Below, piece by piece: positions 45,351 through 56,689 of a stretch of 64,000 nucleotides of DNA. Within the stretch, counting starts at the first letter, position 1; every line of letters begins with the position of its first letter. The notes beneath the pieces were generated by a model. It saw only the letters and a program-made list of their open reading frames with translations, was not told the origin of the DNA and searched no databases. The position numbers and the translations under genes are program-made. Location: contig NC_060892.1 of the NCBI RefSeq assembly GCF_014805685.1, forward strand, positions 4,152,490 to 4,216,489, written 5' to 3'. Source of the stretch: Silurus meridionalis. Its lineage: Eukaryota; Chordata; Actinopteri; Siluriformes; Siluridae.

Positions 45351-46284
45351 TTATCAACAATTAAATTAGCCAGCTGTTAGCTAAATACTCTACAGGTGTA
45401 TTTAGTGCAAAGTTATTACACTTTACTTGTAGGCAAATTTGCACAAGAAATTTACACTTTCCACAAACCATTTTCTACAAAAAAAGATGTCAAAATCATA
45501 AATATATTTTTTTCCTGCTGTAAGTATTCTCCTCACGCTCCCAAACCTTGTGAACGTTCCGATTTGTAGATCCGTATCATATATCTGATTCGTTCCTAAT
45601 AATCAAATGGAAATTTTTCACAGCGGAAAAGAAAACCTCGCTAATGACAATTTAATGTCATTTCCAGACGATGAACACGTTTTTCAGAATATTTTTCTGC
45701 ACCAAGTTCAACAAATACACAGGAGCTGTACGTCAACGGCGAACAAATAATCGCTCCGTCTGTAACAGCTACGAAAGCGGTGACTCGGAAGAGTTCACTC
45801 TCAAATGCCTTTCTTAATCAGTCCTAACAGAAGACACTGAGCCTAATGAGAGAGGAAGCATTAGAAGCGTCTCAGTGATCACACATATATACACACACAC
45901 ACACACACAGACAGACAGACAGATTTATTAGCAGAAATTAGCAACTTTCCTGTCAGCTTAGCTTTAGCCTTCACCTGCTCTGTACATCTGGCAGTATTGT
46001 ATCACTGGTATTATCCTGGACATGTATTCATACTATATTGTAGATAAATTCTTCTTCTAAAAAAAAAAGAAAATCTATTAAACATAGTTTCACACAGGAT
46101 TCATTCGAATTCTAATGAGCACCCCTCATTCTGATTGTGTTATTTCATGCTTCTTGCGCTAATATTATATGAAACTATTAACACATCAGCATAAAATAAA
46201 TATCTTGGTTGGAGATATTTGCAAACCCAAAATACCTGAACAATTTGTATTTAATCAAGAAAGACATGATTTGTATTTATTTAT
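45351..46284. other. Unassigned; candidate regulatory sequence at 45540-45870
   Basis: 45540-45870 is repeat-free and balanced. A CA/CAGA microsatellite is at 45890-45932. Confidence 0.3.
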
Positions 46285-46515
46285 TTATGGCAGTTCAGTG
46301 TTTAAGGCTCTGGGTTACTGATCGGAAGGTTGGGAGTTCAAGCCCGGTTATTGCCAGGGTACTTGAACAAGGCCCTTAACCCTCTGTGCTCGAGGGGTGC
46401 CATATCATGGCTGAACCTGTTCTCTGACCCCAGCTTCTGAGCAAGCTGGGATATGCATAGAAAATAATTTTACTGTGTTGTAATGTAAATGTGACAAATA
46501 AAGTGAATTCTATTC
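46285..46515 (+). mobile_element. tRNA-derived SINE with extended tail
   Basis: ggttactgatcggaaggttg, ggagttcaagcccgg (B box), gaacaaggcccttaaccctc, and a long 3' part ending atgtgacaaataaagtgaat. The A-box side is degraded. Confidence 0.8.
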
Positions 46516-47876
46516 TATTCAATACCATGGCAGGCCATTAGGGCCAGTTTCTTAAAGCCTTCTCTGCTGGCCTGAACACTATCAGAATCACTAAATTACA
46601 TTTTAATACATTTTTGTTTCAGCCATCACATCACGTGTTTGCCTCAATTTAAAGGAAACTGCTGCAAGCCCTTCACTTTAAAAACTGTAGCTTTAAATCC
46701 ATGTTGCTCCAAGGTTGTTGTTTTTAACCAGTCAGGGGGATAAATACAACAAATTAAAACGATACGACCGGCATAAAAACTGATATTTTCTAAATAAAAT
46801 AATAATCGTGAATCCACTGTGTTGTTGTTTGTTCATTTTGCTAGCTTGGGGGTTTGAATTTAGCAGTAATGTATTATGTGTTACTGGCCAGAGCAGCTTC
46901 TTTAAGAAGGTAGCGTATGTAGGTAAGACGTCTTGACAAGAGTGAGTGATAGACAGATGTGGCGGAGAGAATCCGGTAATTTTCCAAAATAAATCATCAT
47001 TCAGAATCAGATAATAAATAAAACGGAAAGTTATGAATTCTTTCTGTGCGGCCCGGTACCAATTGACCCACTGACCGGTGCTGGTCCGCAGCCTGGGGGT
47101 TGGGGACCACTGCTCTAAAAGGCATTCAAATCAAATGCCAGAAAGCATACCAGTCATAGCTTACAACCTGCATCTGTAGCAAACTGCACATGCTCAAGCT
47201 GTTTTTTTCATTCCACAATGGCTGACAGAGGAGAAGAAATCGATTTGGTCACAGATACACTTACAAGGACATTTAAAAAAAAGCTGGATATCATGAGGAA
47301 AGTTCGGTTACAGCAGTTCAAAACAGATGTTAAGCTTTTTCATAAACCATTTGAACTTTTGCTTTTCTTTCCCTGAAAAATTTGCCCAAAAACACACAAT
47401 TTGCCTTTATTTCAAATCACCAGGAAAACCGTAATTCACAGAAAAAAAAAACTTAATGCACAAAAAAAAAATGTAAATGCACAGAAAACCCAGAGTCATT
47501 TTATGAGGTTAATATCGATGTTTCTGCTAGAAATGATGTAAGCAGATGATTAGAATCATGAGGCCAGAATCAGGCCTTGGTTTGATACCAATAATTTAAT
47601 CCAAGTCTGTAACTGTAAATAATCTAAAATCTAAAGTTTTTATATAATATTTTAAAATATAAAGGTTTTGGATCATGATTTTATTTTTGTCCTATGACCA
47701 TCATATTTTAATGGAGAACTGATTGTCCCCCAGGCTCTCTTTGCTGTCTTTCCTAAATACACAGTTGGAGAAATGGGTCCGATCTGTTGTATATAAGGTG
47801 GAGATCAGATGAGTGTGTGTAGATTGAATCACATCATCAGATCTAATTCTTACTTTTACATTTTATAAATTTTCAC
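46516..47876. other. Unassigned stretch with one possible transposon end
   Basis: 47040-47117 (cactgaccggtgctggtccg to ggttggggaccactgctc) resembles the terminus of a fish DNA transposon. The opposite end was not located. Confidence 0.35.
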
Positions 47877-48600
47877 CAGTGGTGGATGAAGTAGATGAAC
47901 TCCTTGAGTTAAAGTAGATACCACTTGGTAAAATATGACTCCAGTAAAAGTGCTTTCTTTAAACTTTTACTTGAGTAAAAGTACGAAAGTATTTGCCTGT
48001 AAATGTACTTAAGTATCCAAAGTACTATGATTTATTATGGCTATAATGTTATCTATTATCATTTTTGCTACAATAAAATATTTTTGCTTAATCAACTCAG
48101 TCAACAATCTATTAATAGAATGATATTAATGAGTCAAACACTTATTGATATCTATTTAAATTGTCATGAGCCCAAAACCTTCTTTTCAACTACTTCAAAA
48201 AAATTGCGCAATAAAGACCACGGGTGCTGTGGAGAGTTAGAGTGAGGAGTTTCTTCCATCGTTTATTCCTCATAAAATGTTCTGCTTGCTATTGAACTGA
48301 TGCTGAACTGTATGTTGGTGATGAGTAGATACCACCAAGCGCCAATCAAAACAAGTTCAAAACAGAGTGCGAGCTCGACCCTAAATAATGGCTTGCTGTC
48401 TGACCAGTTAAGTTTTTATCCACTTATAAATAAAAGAGACTGATTTTACAAAATGTGGTTGAGAAAAAAATAAGATATCTGACTTTGAAATGTAGTGTAG
48501 TTAAAATAAGTCTCCCCAAATTGATATACTTCAGTAAAGTACAGATACGCGGAAAAAGCTGCTTAAGTACAGAAACGAATGACATTTATTTACTGCCAGA
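47877..48600. mobile_element. hAT-like non-autonomous element
   Basis: It begins CAGTGGTGGATGAAGTAGAT with many AAGTA/TACTT motifs on both sides (cagtaaaagtgcttt; tacttcagtaaagtaca). The right border near 48600 is eroded and no 8-bp duplication is visible. Confidence 0.5.
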
Positions 48601-48639
48601 GTAAAGAATACAAAATCACAGTGGACATCACACACCCAG

Positions 48640-48750
48640 CATGCCATCTCTTTCAACTGCTGACCTGTGCTTGGTTGTGCTGGGATATGAACCCATGACC
48701 TTTTAATCAGAATTCCAACATGTTATCTACTGAGCTACCACTTTATATAA
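48640..48750 (-). mobile_element. tRNA-derived SINE fragment
   Basis: gggatatgaacccatgacct, then tctactgagctaccacttta (head in reverse). Confidence 0.75.
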
Positions 48751-48789
48751 GATATTCCAAACACGTGTGAATGTTTACATATATGCTTG

Positions 48790-48836
48790 TATAATATATT
48801 ATATTATATTATATTATATTATATTATATTATAATA
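48790..48836. repeat. (TATTA)n microsatellite
   Basis: TATTA-type pentamer run. Confidence 0.9.
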
Positions 48837-48841
48837 TACTG

Positions 48842-49000
48842 CATGTAAATTTACAGCATTTGGCAGACACCCTTATATCAGTCATACAACTGACCTGCGA
48901 TGGGGTTAAGGGCCTTGCTCAAGGGCCCAGGAGGTACTGCTTGGTGTGGCTGGGATTTGAACCCATAACCTTCAGTTCCAAAGTCCAATGTCTGTACATT
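48842..49000 (-). mobile_element. tRNA-derived SINE
   Basis: ttacagcatttggcagacac, gggttaagggccttgctcaa, gggatttgaacccataacct. Second SINE in the same orientation within 300 bp. Confidence 0.8.
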
Positions 49001-49339
49001 TTGCATATGCCATCCCGACTGTGCATTGTGTTGAAATCTTTCTTTTTGTCTTTTTTATTTATATATTTTTATACCAAGAAGCTTCCACCAAGGAAAAACT
49101 ATGCTTGGTTACTTCACATTAGTGTTTGGAAAGTGTGTGTATCATGCAGTAGTGACATGCAGATGAGTTTGATTTCTACAGTCCATCTCTTTTTTTCTGA
49201 ATCTCAAAATCTCTCTCTTTCTTACTTTTTCTCACTTTTTCTGTCTTTGCTTTCTGTCTCTCATTCCTAGTTTATGCAGTGAGACTATGAGAGGGAGTGA
49301 AGCTTATATCAATGCACTTCAACATTCCCAACCTTGGTT
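49001..49339. other. Unassigned stretch
   Basis: T- and TC-rich; nothing assigned. Confidence 0.25.
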
Positions 49340-49340
49340 C

Positions 49341-49364
49341 TGTGTGTGTGGTGTGTGTGTGTGT

Positions 49365-49451
<87 letters not shown>
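49341..49451. repeat. (GT)n(GA)n compound microsatellite
   Basis: GT run to 49420, then GA run to 49451. Confidence 0.95.
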
Positions 49452-49456
<5 letters not shown>

Positions 49457-49611
49457 AAAGCAGCACACAGAAAAACACTTCTGGTTCTCTTGACTAGTTT
49501 GGAGATATTTATAGCACACTGGATGTTTAGAGATGCTGAATAAACTCACAGCCAGTTCGATAAGCCTCTGCCTCACAAGCCACAGCCGTATCTATCTTTT
49601 CTTGCTCTCAC

Positions 49612-49682
49612 TGAAGTGGGAGCTTAGTGGTTAAGGTGTTGGCTTTCTGATCATAAGGTGTTGAGTTTAAATCCCTGACAGT
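49612..49682 (+). mobile_element. SINE head fragment
   Basis: gtgggagcttagtggttaag (A-box-like), then ggtgttgagtttaaatccct (B-box-like). The body is missing. Confidence 0.6.
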
Positions 49683-50092
49683 ATCTGTCTGTTTATCCGT
49701 TTAACCGTCAAATGTTACAATTACAGGCTGTTTATACCCAGACTGGATCAGAATTTATTATAGGGCAATGAATACCAAAATGATCTAATCTAAGACATTG
49801 AAAATGGCAAAGCCTCCCAAAGATAGCAGTGCATAGACTGGTTTGAATACAGTGAAGTATATAAGGATTAAATAAATATGGATTTGGACTGTAATTAACA
49901 TTAACAGTCCACTACAATGGCCACAGGTTGCATGAACAGTTTTGCTTTTAACCTGCACAATTCACCAATGATGAAACTGTCATGAAGGGATATTGGTGCC
50001 ACCCAGATGAGGATAAAGTTCCCTTTTGAGTCTGGTTTCTCTCAAGATTTCTCCCTCATGAAGTCTCAGGGAGTTTTTCCTTGCTACAGTCA

Positions 50093-51342
50093 CAGAGATG
50101 GAAAGTAACACATTACTGTAACTGAGTAGGTTTTCTGTGTACTTTTAGTAGTTTTTACAATCTGTAAATGTACTTTTAAGTCAAGTCAAGTCAAATTTAT
50201 TTCTATAGCACTTTTCACAACAGACATTGTCTCAAAGCAGCTTTACAGAAATTAACAGTTAAGGTGAATGGTGTGTATTTATCCCTGATGATCAGCTGTG
50301 GCAACTGTGGCAAGGAAAAACTCCCTTAGATGTTATGAGGAAGAAACCTTGAGAGGAACCAGACTCAATAGAGGAACCCATCCTCATTTGGGTGACATCA
50401 AGAGTGTGATTATAGTCTTTAAACAATACAGAACACTGGAGAGTGAGAACTAACATGAGCACTGGAGTGTGTGATTATAAGTAATGTTCTTTCCACAGTC
50501 TTTAAGTCATAGTGGTTATAAAACTAGGAGCTAATGAGCAACTCATAAAATAGCTCAACATTTGCGATCATCACAGATCCAACACCAGCTTCTCCATGCC
50601 ATAGACTTTTACTTAAATATGTTTTGTTGGAAGTGTTCTACTTAAATACATTTTAATTCATATCCGTTACTGGGTAAAAAACATAAATTATACAATGGAG
50701 AAAAAATGCGGCCTGAAAACTACTGCACTGATCGATTGATTGATTGATTGATCGATTGATTGATTGATAGGCATTAAAACGTGGGCAAAATTGTCAATGC
50801 TCAATGAAGCTAGCTGTATTACCAGTGTCACAATTTGAGGGTCATATAAAATGAATGAAATGTGTTATATTTTAGCGTAGATCTGCTGATGTTGCATTAG
50901 ATTTAAGCATTACTGTATAATCAATCACAGACTTTTGTTGAGAATGCAGTGTCCAATCAAATGTTTTAATTCATCACTGCGGAAAAACACTGCAGTTGTT
51001 CAATGCGTGCGCTCACTGTCTGAATTCTCAATCTGCATTTGCGATTTTTCTCATTATCATAAATGACATTGTAACAGGATTTGTTCATTTGTAAAGGTGT
51101 TCCAAAAACAACTAGTTTGAGATTTATATCTCCTTGTCCATTTTGAACTACACTAGAATCCCCCACCTCACCCCCCCACTGTTAAAAAAAGCAACTCAGT
51201 AAATTTTAAATTAGCTATTTTTTTTTAACTATTTATTGAGTAGATTATTAGATCAGCAACTTTACTTGCACTCAGTTATAATTTTATTAAAGTAACAGTA
51301 CTTTTACTTGAGTAGAATATTGTAATACTCTGTCCACCTCTG
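50093..51342. mobile_element. hAT non-autonomous element with 8-bp duplication
   Basis: Left end CAGAGATGGAAAGTAAC; right end in reverse CAGAGGTGGACAGAG. Flanks TACAGTCA (50085-50092) and CACAGTCA (51343-51350) agree at 7 of 8. It has AAGTA-type subterminal repeats and no transposase. It contains an L2-1 insertion at 50179-50604 and a GATT-type microsatellite near 50728-50768. Confidence 0.88.
50179..50604 (-). mobile_element. L2-1 LINE 3' end inserted in hAT
   Basis: It starts with the tail in reverse (aagtcaagtcaagtc), then cacaacagacattgtctc, gaaaccttgagaggaacc, gaacccatcctcatttgg and caacaccagcttctccatg. ACTTTTA at 50172-50178 and 50605-50611 is a perfect 7-bp target duplication. Confidence 0.9.
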
Positions 51343-51505
51343 CACAGTCAAAACTGTTTCATTAGGGATAAACTTATATGCACTAAACTTATACACTCTT
51401 TAATACAACTTTATAACCACTTAATCTCTGCAAAGTTGCTTTGAAACTGACTGTTAAAAGTGCAATACAAATCAAAATTAAAATTAAATTGAATTGAATA
51501 GGAAA

Positions 51506-52023
51506 CAGGTGAGTGAGAGAAAGCTCGGTTCCAGAGTGGATGATGGATTCATGGTGTGTACTGGAGTAATAGTGGATTCAGATGTCTGTGCTGGTCTTTT
51601 AAACAGAAATATGTGAAATGAATGTCTTCATCTTTTATCATGTTCAGCACTGGGCATTAAACCAGGGGTAATTTTCAGCAATATTTATATCAATGAATCA
51701 TTTCAAAGCACCAGTGTATCATATTGTTCAGCTGACAATGTCTCATTTATTACAGCAATGTCTCAATGCACCCTGCTGAAAGAGGCCAATAGACACCCTC
51801 CTAGAATTTGTAATGGTTGGAAATTTTCAGAACCAAGCTATGTTTAGTGTGTGTGATATAAAGGGGGCAAACCTGAGTCAGTGGTTGGTTTGAGTCTGCC
51901 TGGAATTACAGTCTGTTTGGAAAGTGGCAGCTCAGTAATTTAAATGTTGGATTTCTGGTTGTACTCAGGTTGGACCTTGTTTTGTACTCAGGCATAATCA
52001 AATAGTTATGGAAAAGTTGTAAT
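51506..52023. other. Unassigned stretch with a SINE-head stub
   Basis: 51920-51965 (gtggcagctcagtaattt) resembles a SINE head. The rest is unassigned. Confidence 0.35.
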
Positions 52024-52600
52024 ATACAGTGCCTGTCAGAGGTTTCAAAACACTTTGCCTTTTATCACTTTTTAAGAGACATGCATGTTTCTTTTGTTTA
52101 TATGCAACAAAGTGGGTTAAATGCAAAAACATGCAAGAATTGGAATGTGAATGACTGGGAGAGTTTTGTGGACAGTCCAAATTTGACACTTGTGTAAGAC
52201 AAAGAACAGAAGAAAAGATGTTATCAGACTGCTTCACTCCCATAATTGAACTCCATCTGGATTGCAGCTAATTGAAACTAATTTTACCAAACAACAAGAC
52301 AATGAGCCAAAACATACGCCCAAGCTCTGTAAGTGTTATTCGTCTGGAGTGTTATCGATCATGGAATGGCCTGCCCTGTCAATGCACCTAAATCTTATTG
52401 AACTGCTCTGGGATGAATTGGATTGCAAGAAAGAAAAGAACAATTTTGACAAATTTCGCAAGAGGCATGGCGAAGTATTTCAGCTGAAAGTTTGGAGAAA
52501 CAAACTGTCCGGATGTCAAAAATGTGGAACATTGATATATTTGATCGTTCAATGTGAGTTTTTTGCTTAAAAACAAAAGTAGAATGGAATGTATTTATAT
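52024..52600 (+). mobile_element. Tc1-D element relic with transposase
   Basis: It begins near tacagtgcctgtcagaggtt, a Tc1-type inverted end. The plus strand then carries the catalytic part of a Tc1-like transposase (separate entry). The right end is not clear. Confidence 0.7.
52262..52570 (+). pseudogene. Tc1-D transposase catalytic region
   Basis: A 102-codon frame reads TKQQDNEPKHTPKLC (second catalytic Asp), then MEWPALSMHLNLIELLWDEL (the N-P-I-E-x-L-W-D block with the third acidic residue). The loop between them is five residues shorter than in the sibling copy at 57.8 kb, so it has probably lost 15 bp. The N-terminus is missing. Not functional as it stands. Confidence 0.85.
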
Positions 52601-52669
52601 ACAAACAAATAACTGAGCTGACCTAAAATTTTAATTATCTTCTGATTTGGTAGAATAAATTTTCCCTTC

Positions 52670-52800
52670 ACCTGAACTTAAAGATCCAAACCTGTTCCAG
52701 CATGACAATGCCTCTGTGCACAAATCAAGCTCCATGAAGATATGCTTTACATAGGTTGGAATGGAAGATGCTCCTGCTATAAAGCTTTAACATCAACCCT
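52670..52800 (+). mobile_element. Tc1-A, middle fragment (split)
   Basis: cctgttccagcatgacaatg, gctccatgaagatatgcttt and ggttggaatggaagatgctc. It continues at 53705 after the LTR-like block. Confidence 0.75.
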
Positions 52801-52814
52801 ACACAAAAGACTTT

Positions 52815-53700
52815 AGCTCAAGTCCAGATTATCTCACTAGTTTACTATAGTCCCTGGGATTATTCTTGCCACCCTGCCTGCTCTAGATTCTTGGTTCTGA
52901 TCCTGATCCTGACCCCTTTTCTGCCCTGCCTCTGAGGGCGGCGCTCTGCTCCAGAGTCCCGCCGAGGGCAACGCTCCGCTCCAGAGTCCTGCCAAGGGCG
53001 CCGCTATGCTCCAGATCCTTGATGACTACGTTGCTTCACCCTCGGGTTTCTCCAAGGTGTTCGCCTGGCCCCTGGGTTTTGCTGACGACGTCGCTCCGCC
53101 TCAGACCTCGGCAGAGGGTGTCGCTCTGCCTCAGAACTTGGCAGAGGGCGTCGCTCCACCTCATCACATTGGCCAGAAAGTGCTTGGGGCAGCCACCTGG
53201 AGGCTCGCTTCATGCTTCAACCAGCCTTTCCTGACCTCCAAGGCGTTCTACCCGGAGGCAGTTTGCCTCAAAACCCGCTGTGTGTCAGATTATCTCACTG
53301 GTTTACTATAGTCCCTAGGATTATTCTTGCCACCCTGCCTGCTCTGGATTCTGTTCCTGATCCTGATCTTCATCCTGACCCCTGTTCTGTCCTGCCTCTG
53401 GTTTTGGACTCTTTTTTTTTTTACTGTTTTGATTTTGGTTCTCTCCCTACATTGCTCTGTTCCCCTGAAGAACCTGGACTGTGTTTTGGACTTTGTTTTT
53501 GCATTTGCCCCATTACTATGATTACTTTTTATTAAAGCCTGTTTTCTTATTACCCTGTCGCATCCTGCATTTGGGTCCTCCCATCCAGTCCTCACTCACT
53601 TAGTCACCCGCAAGAGTTCATGACAGAATAATCTGGTCATGCTTCGTGCCCCATAAAATTTCTGACAGAATAATCTGGCCGTGCACTCGTATCCCCTGCT
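52815..53700 (+). mobile_element. LTR-like block with tandem repeats inside Tc1-A
   Basis: Two 115-bp direct repeats (52823-52937, 53288-53402; tctcactggtttactatag, gattattcttgccaccctgc) enclose 350 bp of Pro/Ala-rich tandem repeats. Downstream are ttttattaaagcctgttttc and a finish at caagagttcatgaca followed by gaataatctgg. A polyadenylation-like signal and a TGACA finish next to a primer-site-like stretch resemble a fish Gypsy LTR. No gag or pol is present. Confidence 0.45.
53089..53180 (+). repeat. 30-bp tandem repeats (V-A-P-P-x units)
   Basis: Units VAPPQTSAEG, VALPQNLAEG, VAPPHHIGQK. Similar plan to 13323-13540 on the opposite strand. Confidence 0.6.
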
Positions 53701-53704
53701 TTAC

Positions 53705-53812
53705 TGACAAGTACAACATCTTCCCAGAAGAGTGGAGCTCATTATTATATGCATGGAGACTACATGTGGAATGGGATGTTCAGAAACTTTTGCTCATATA
53801 ATGTAGCTGATC
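53705..53812 (+). mobile_element. Tc1-A right end
   Basis: acatcttcccagaagagtgg, gtggaatgggatgttcagaa and the end cttttgctcatataatgta. Completes the copy starting at 52670. Confidence 0.75.
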
Positions 53813-54499
53813 GTCCTCTAAATTTTACCCCTGTGAAAAAGAGAAGAAAGGAGCATGTTCCCAAATACATTGTGGTGCGGTCAATTGAATCAGCTCCTAA
53901 ACCGTTCACTTTTTCTCATTTTCTTTAATTTTGCATCTATATCCAAGGACTTTAATGAAAATGACTGATTTATTATATTCTACAAATGTTCAAGTGTCAC
54001 CCCAAGAGTCACAACCGAACTATATATTTAAAGATCACAGGCAGAAGTAAAAATGAGGTGTTGATCATAACTTTAACAGTTTCTCTGTTTATCCTCAACA
54101 AGTTTGTTACTTCACTCTGGGAGGAATTGCAAATTGCCAGGCCTTTTTTATATAAGGTGTTAATCTTTGCAAGTTCTATTCAGCTGAAATCATTTTAAGC
54201 TGGAAGCCTGTTGAGAAACTAAAAACGTCAAAGGTGTGCAAGATATTTCAAATATCCATCAAAGTGATATAATGTAAAATTGAGCTGAATTCAATTTCCC
54301 TTTATAACAAATGTCACTATTTTTTTGGTCACAATTTTTTTTTTTACTGTAATAATAGATATTCATTATTCATAATCGTTAGTTGCTTTTAAATGAATCT
54401 CTTAACTGAGTCATTCTTTAGGTAAGTGGTTAAAGCAATACGAACACTATTTCTAGGCAACTGGAAACCGCTAGCTATTTGATCGCTAGTCAGCAATAA
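53813..54499. other. Unassigned AT-rich stretch
   Basis: Nothing recognised. Confidence 0.25.
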
Positions 54500-54529
54500 A
54501 ATTATTATATCTTTATATATATCGCTATA

Positions 54530-54547
54530 TATCTTTGTGTGTGTGTC

Positions 54548-54599
<52 letters not shown>

Positions 54600-54600
54600 A
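54530..54600. repeat. (GT)n(TA)n microsatellite
   Basis: GT then a TA run of about 45 bp, next to the TIR-G element. Confidence 0.95.
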
Positions 54601-54624
54601 ATGTATATAAGTATACACATATAT

Positions 54625-56661
54625 GGGTTGTCAATCGAATAATATATTAATTATAGATAAAATATTTAAATTGCAATTGTATGATTGTCATGAGTTGACT
54701 TGTGATTAATCACAACTTAATTACACATTTTTATATGTTCTAAATGTACCTTAAATTAATACGTTTAAAGTTTTAATACTCTAATCAACATGGGCATGTA
54801 CAAATATGGATGCTTTATGCAAATATATGTTTATTATTAGTGAAACCATATTTAACATACAGCATGAAAACTGAATATTCTTGTAAATGTTTTAAAGTAA
54901 TTATGGTGTTTTAAATCAAGTAAATCATCAGGACACCAAACTGAACTTTTGCTATGTTTACACACGAACGGTTTTAATTGCCGGATGTGCGCATGATGGA
55001 GGATTTTTGGGGCTTTATTTAAGACTCAGTAAAACAAACGTTTTGTGATTAAAAAATTTTCGGTGGAGGTTTTTTTTTATAAATATCTGGGTAAAGAAAG
55101 GACGTTGTGAATAAATGTGTTGAAGGTTTTCATTTTGCCTCATATATTTATTAATATTTTTAATAAAGATGGTCAAACAGAAACAAACAGCATTAATGGT
55201 CAAACAGCATTAATCATGCACTAATAAAATTTGTGACAAAAGACAAAAGTTTGTGGACATTTGACAATAAGAATTGTGTGTGTGTTTTCCCATTCCCATC
55301 TAGTCCCCATTTCCAGTTATAATAACAGCCACTCTTTTGGGAAAGATGTTCATCTTTGTGCTTGTGGAGTTTTGTGTGAGATTCATTCAGCTACAAGGAT
55401 TTAAGTAAAGTCAGGTACTGATGTATTGCGAGGTGCTGAGGCCTGCAGTCAGCATTCCAATTCATCCTAAGGTGTTCTTGGGGTCATAGAGATATAGCAG
55501 AAGATCTTTCACACACTTCCAACCCATGTAATGCTTATCTTCATGGAACTGGCTTTGTGCACATGGGTATTGTCATGCTGGAACAGGTTTAGCTCTCCTA
55601 GTTCAAGGAAAAAATCTACATAGACACCCTATACAATTGTGTGCCTCCTACTTTGTGCTAACAGTTTGAACAACATTTGGCTGGAAAGGTCCGGTGTCCC
55701 AATACATTTGTCTATAATATGTTTAGAGCATTGCAAAGTCTATTGTTGAGTTACCTTAACTCCACATCTGGGCCAGACATTTTATCTCTCAAACACATCT
55801 GCCTTCTAAAGGTCACTTTAGCCTATGTATTGTGTAGCTTTTATATGAAAAGAAAATGCTAACAAAACATTCAATACAAATATATTGAGACTTATTGTAA
55901 TGAGATTTAGCTGCTAACATGAAAAATTCTATGTGGTATGTAATATTAGTGAAAACAACTTAAAAAAAGATATATTTTTGTGTTGTTTGTGCCGTATTTT
56001 GGGATGGTAATTGTGCTTCAAAAAATTCTGATCTCTAGGATTTATTTGGAACGACAAAACTCCGACACACATAGCGAAATGTGTGACATGTCTGATCTTT
56101 TTTGCTTTGATGCCCTGATAACAGAATCAGATTGCAAGGCAGTCTTTGAGTCGTACCAGTGTGACGATCGTATCGCAGTGTGTCTGTAGCCGTGCCGCTA
56201 CTGTTAGCACCATGCTAATGAGCTCTTTATCAACGGTTCCCTCGACTGAAACGACAGATAATGGAAACCAATTAACGATTGCAGTCAGTAATTAAACTGC
56301 GCAAGAGATCTGCTGGTCTGGTCTTAGAGCCTGTTTTTAAATGTTTACAAAACAATAAACAGACTCACTTTGGACTGCGATGGGCCATTAGATGCTAAAA
56401 AAAAAAAAAATAGGGCTTGAAATAAAGGGATCAGGGTGTGGACCTGTTCTTATAAATGCCTGATGTGTGCAGATGTTTCAGAAGGTTTAAAGTGTATATC
56501 ATTCTGAAAAAAAACCCTACATATTAGTTATTTTATTAAAGATATTCATATATTTATATTTTTAATAAAATATGCGCTGCATTAATCGTGTGTTAATAAA
56601 ATTATTCCCGTTTAAATGAATTTGCGTTGTTGCGTTATTAACCTGTTCAATTTGACAACCC
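54625..56661 (+). mobile_element. TIR-G DNA transposon, split by Tc1-A
   Basis: Left end GGGTTGTCAATCG; right end in reverse CTAGGGTTGTCAAATTG. The left 600 bp aligns with the reversed copy at 11285-11797. It carries a Tc1-A insertion at 55243-55720. No transposase frame recognised; superfamily and target duplication undetermined. Confidence 0.7.
55243..55720 (-). mobile_element. Tc1-A element, near full length, inside TIR-G
   Basis: Right end gacaaaagtttgtggacatt, then tcattcagctacaaggattt, ctttgtgcacatgggtattg and left end ccaatacatttgtctataat, in reverse order. Close to the full family length. Confidence 0.85.
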
Positions 56662-56689
56662 TAGAAATAATATATAGTTTTCTGTTGTA

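Larger units (their letters stand above)
49870..51505 (+). mobile_element. L2-2 LINE 3' end, interrupted by a hAT
   Basis: The first half, 49870-50092 (tggatttggactgtaatta, gaggataaagttcccttttg, gggagtttttccttgctaca), and second half, 51343-51505 (acagtcaaaactgtttcatt, aaagttgctttgaaactgac, and a TTGAATTGAAT tail), are collinear with other L2-2 tails when the hAT at 50093-51342 is removed. Confidence 0.88.

Noticed and set aside
49272..49576. His-Thr and Val-Cys rich open frames on both strands
   Set aside because: Translation of the GT/GA microsatellite.
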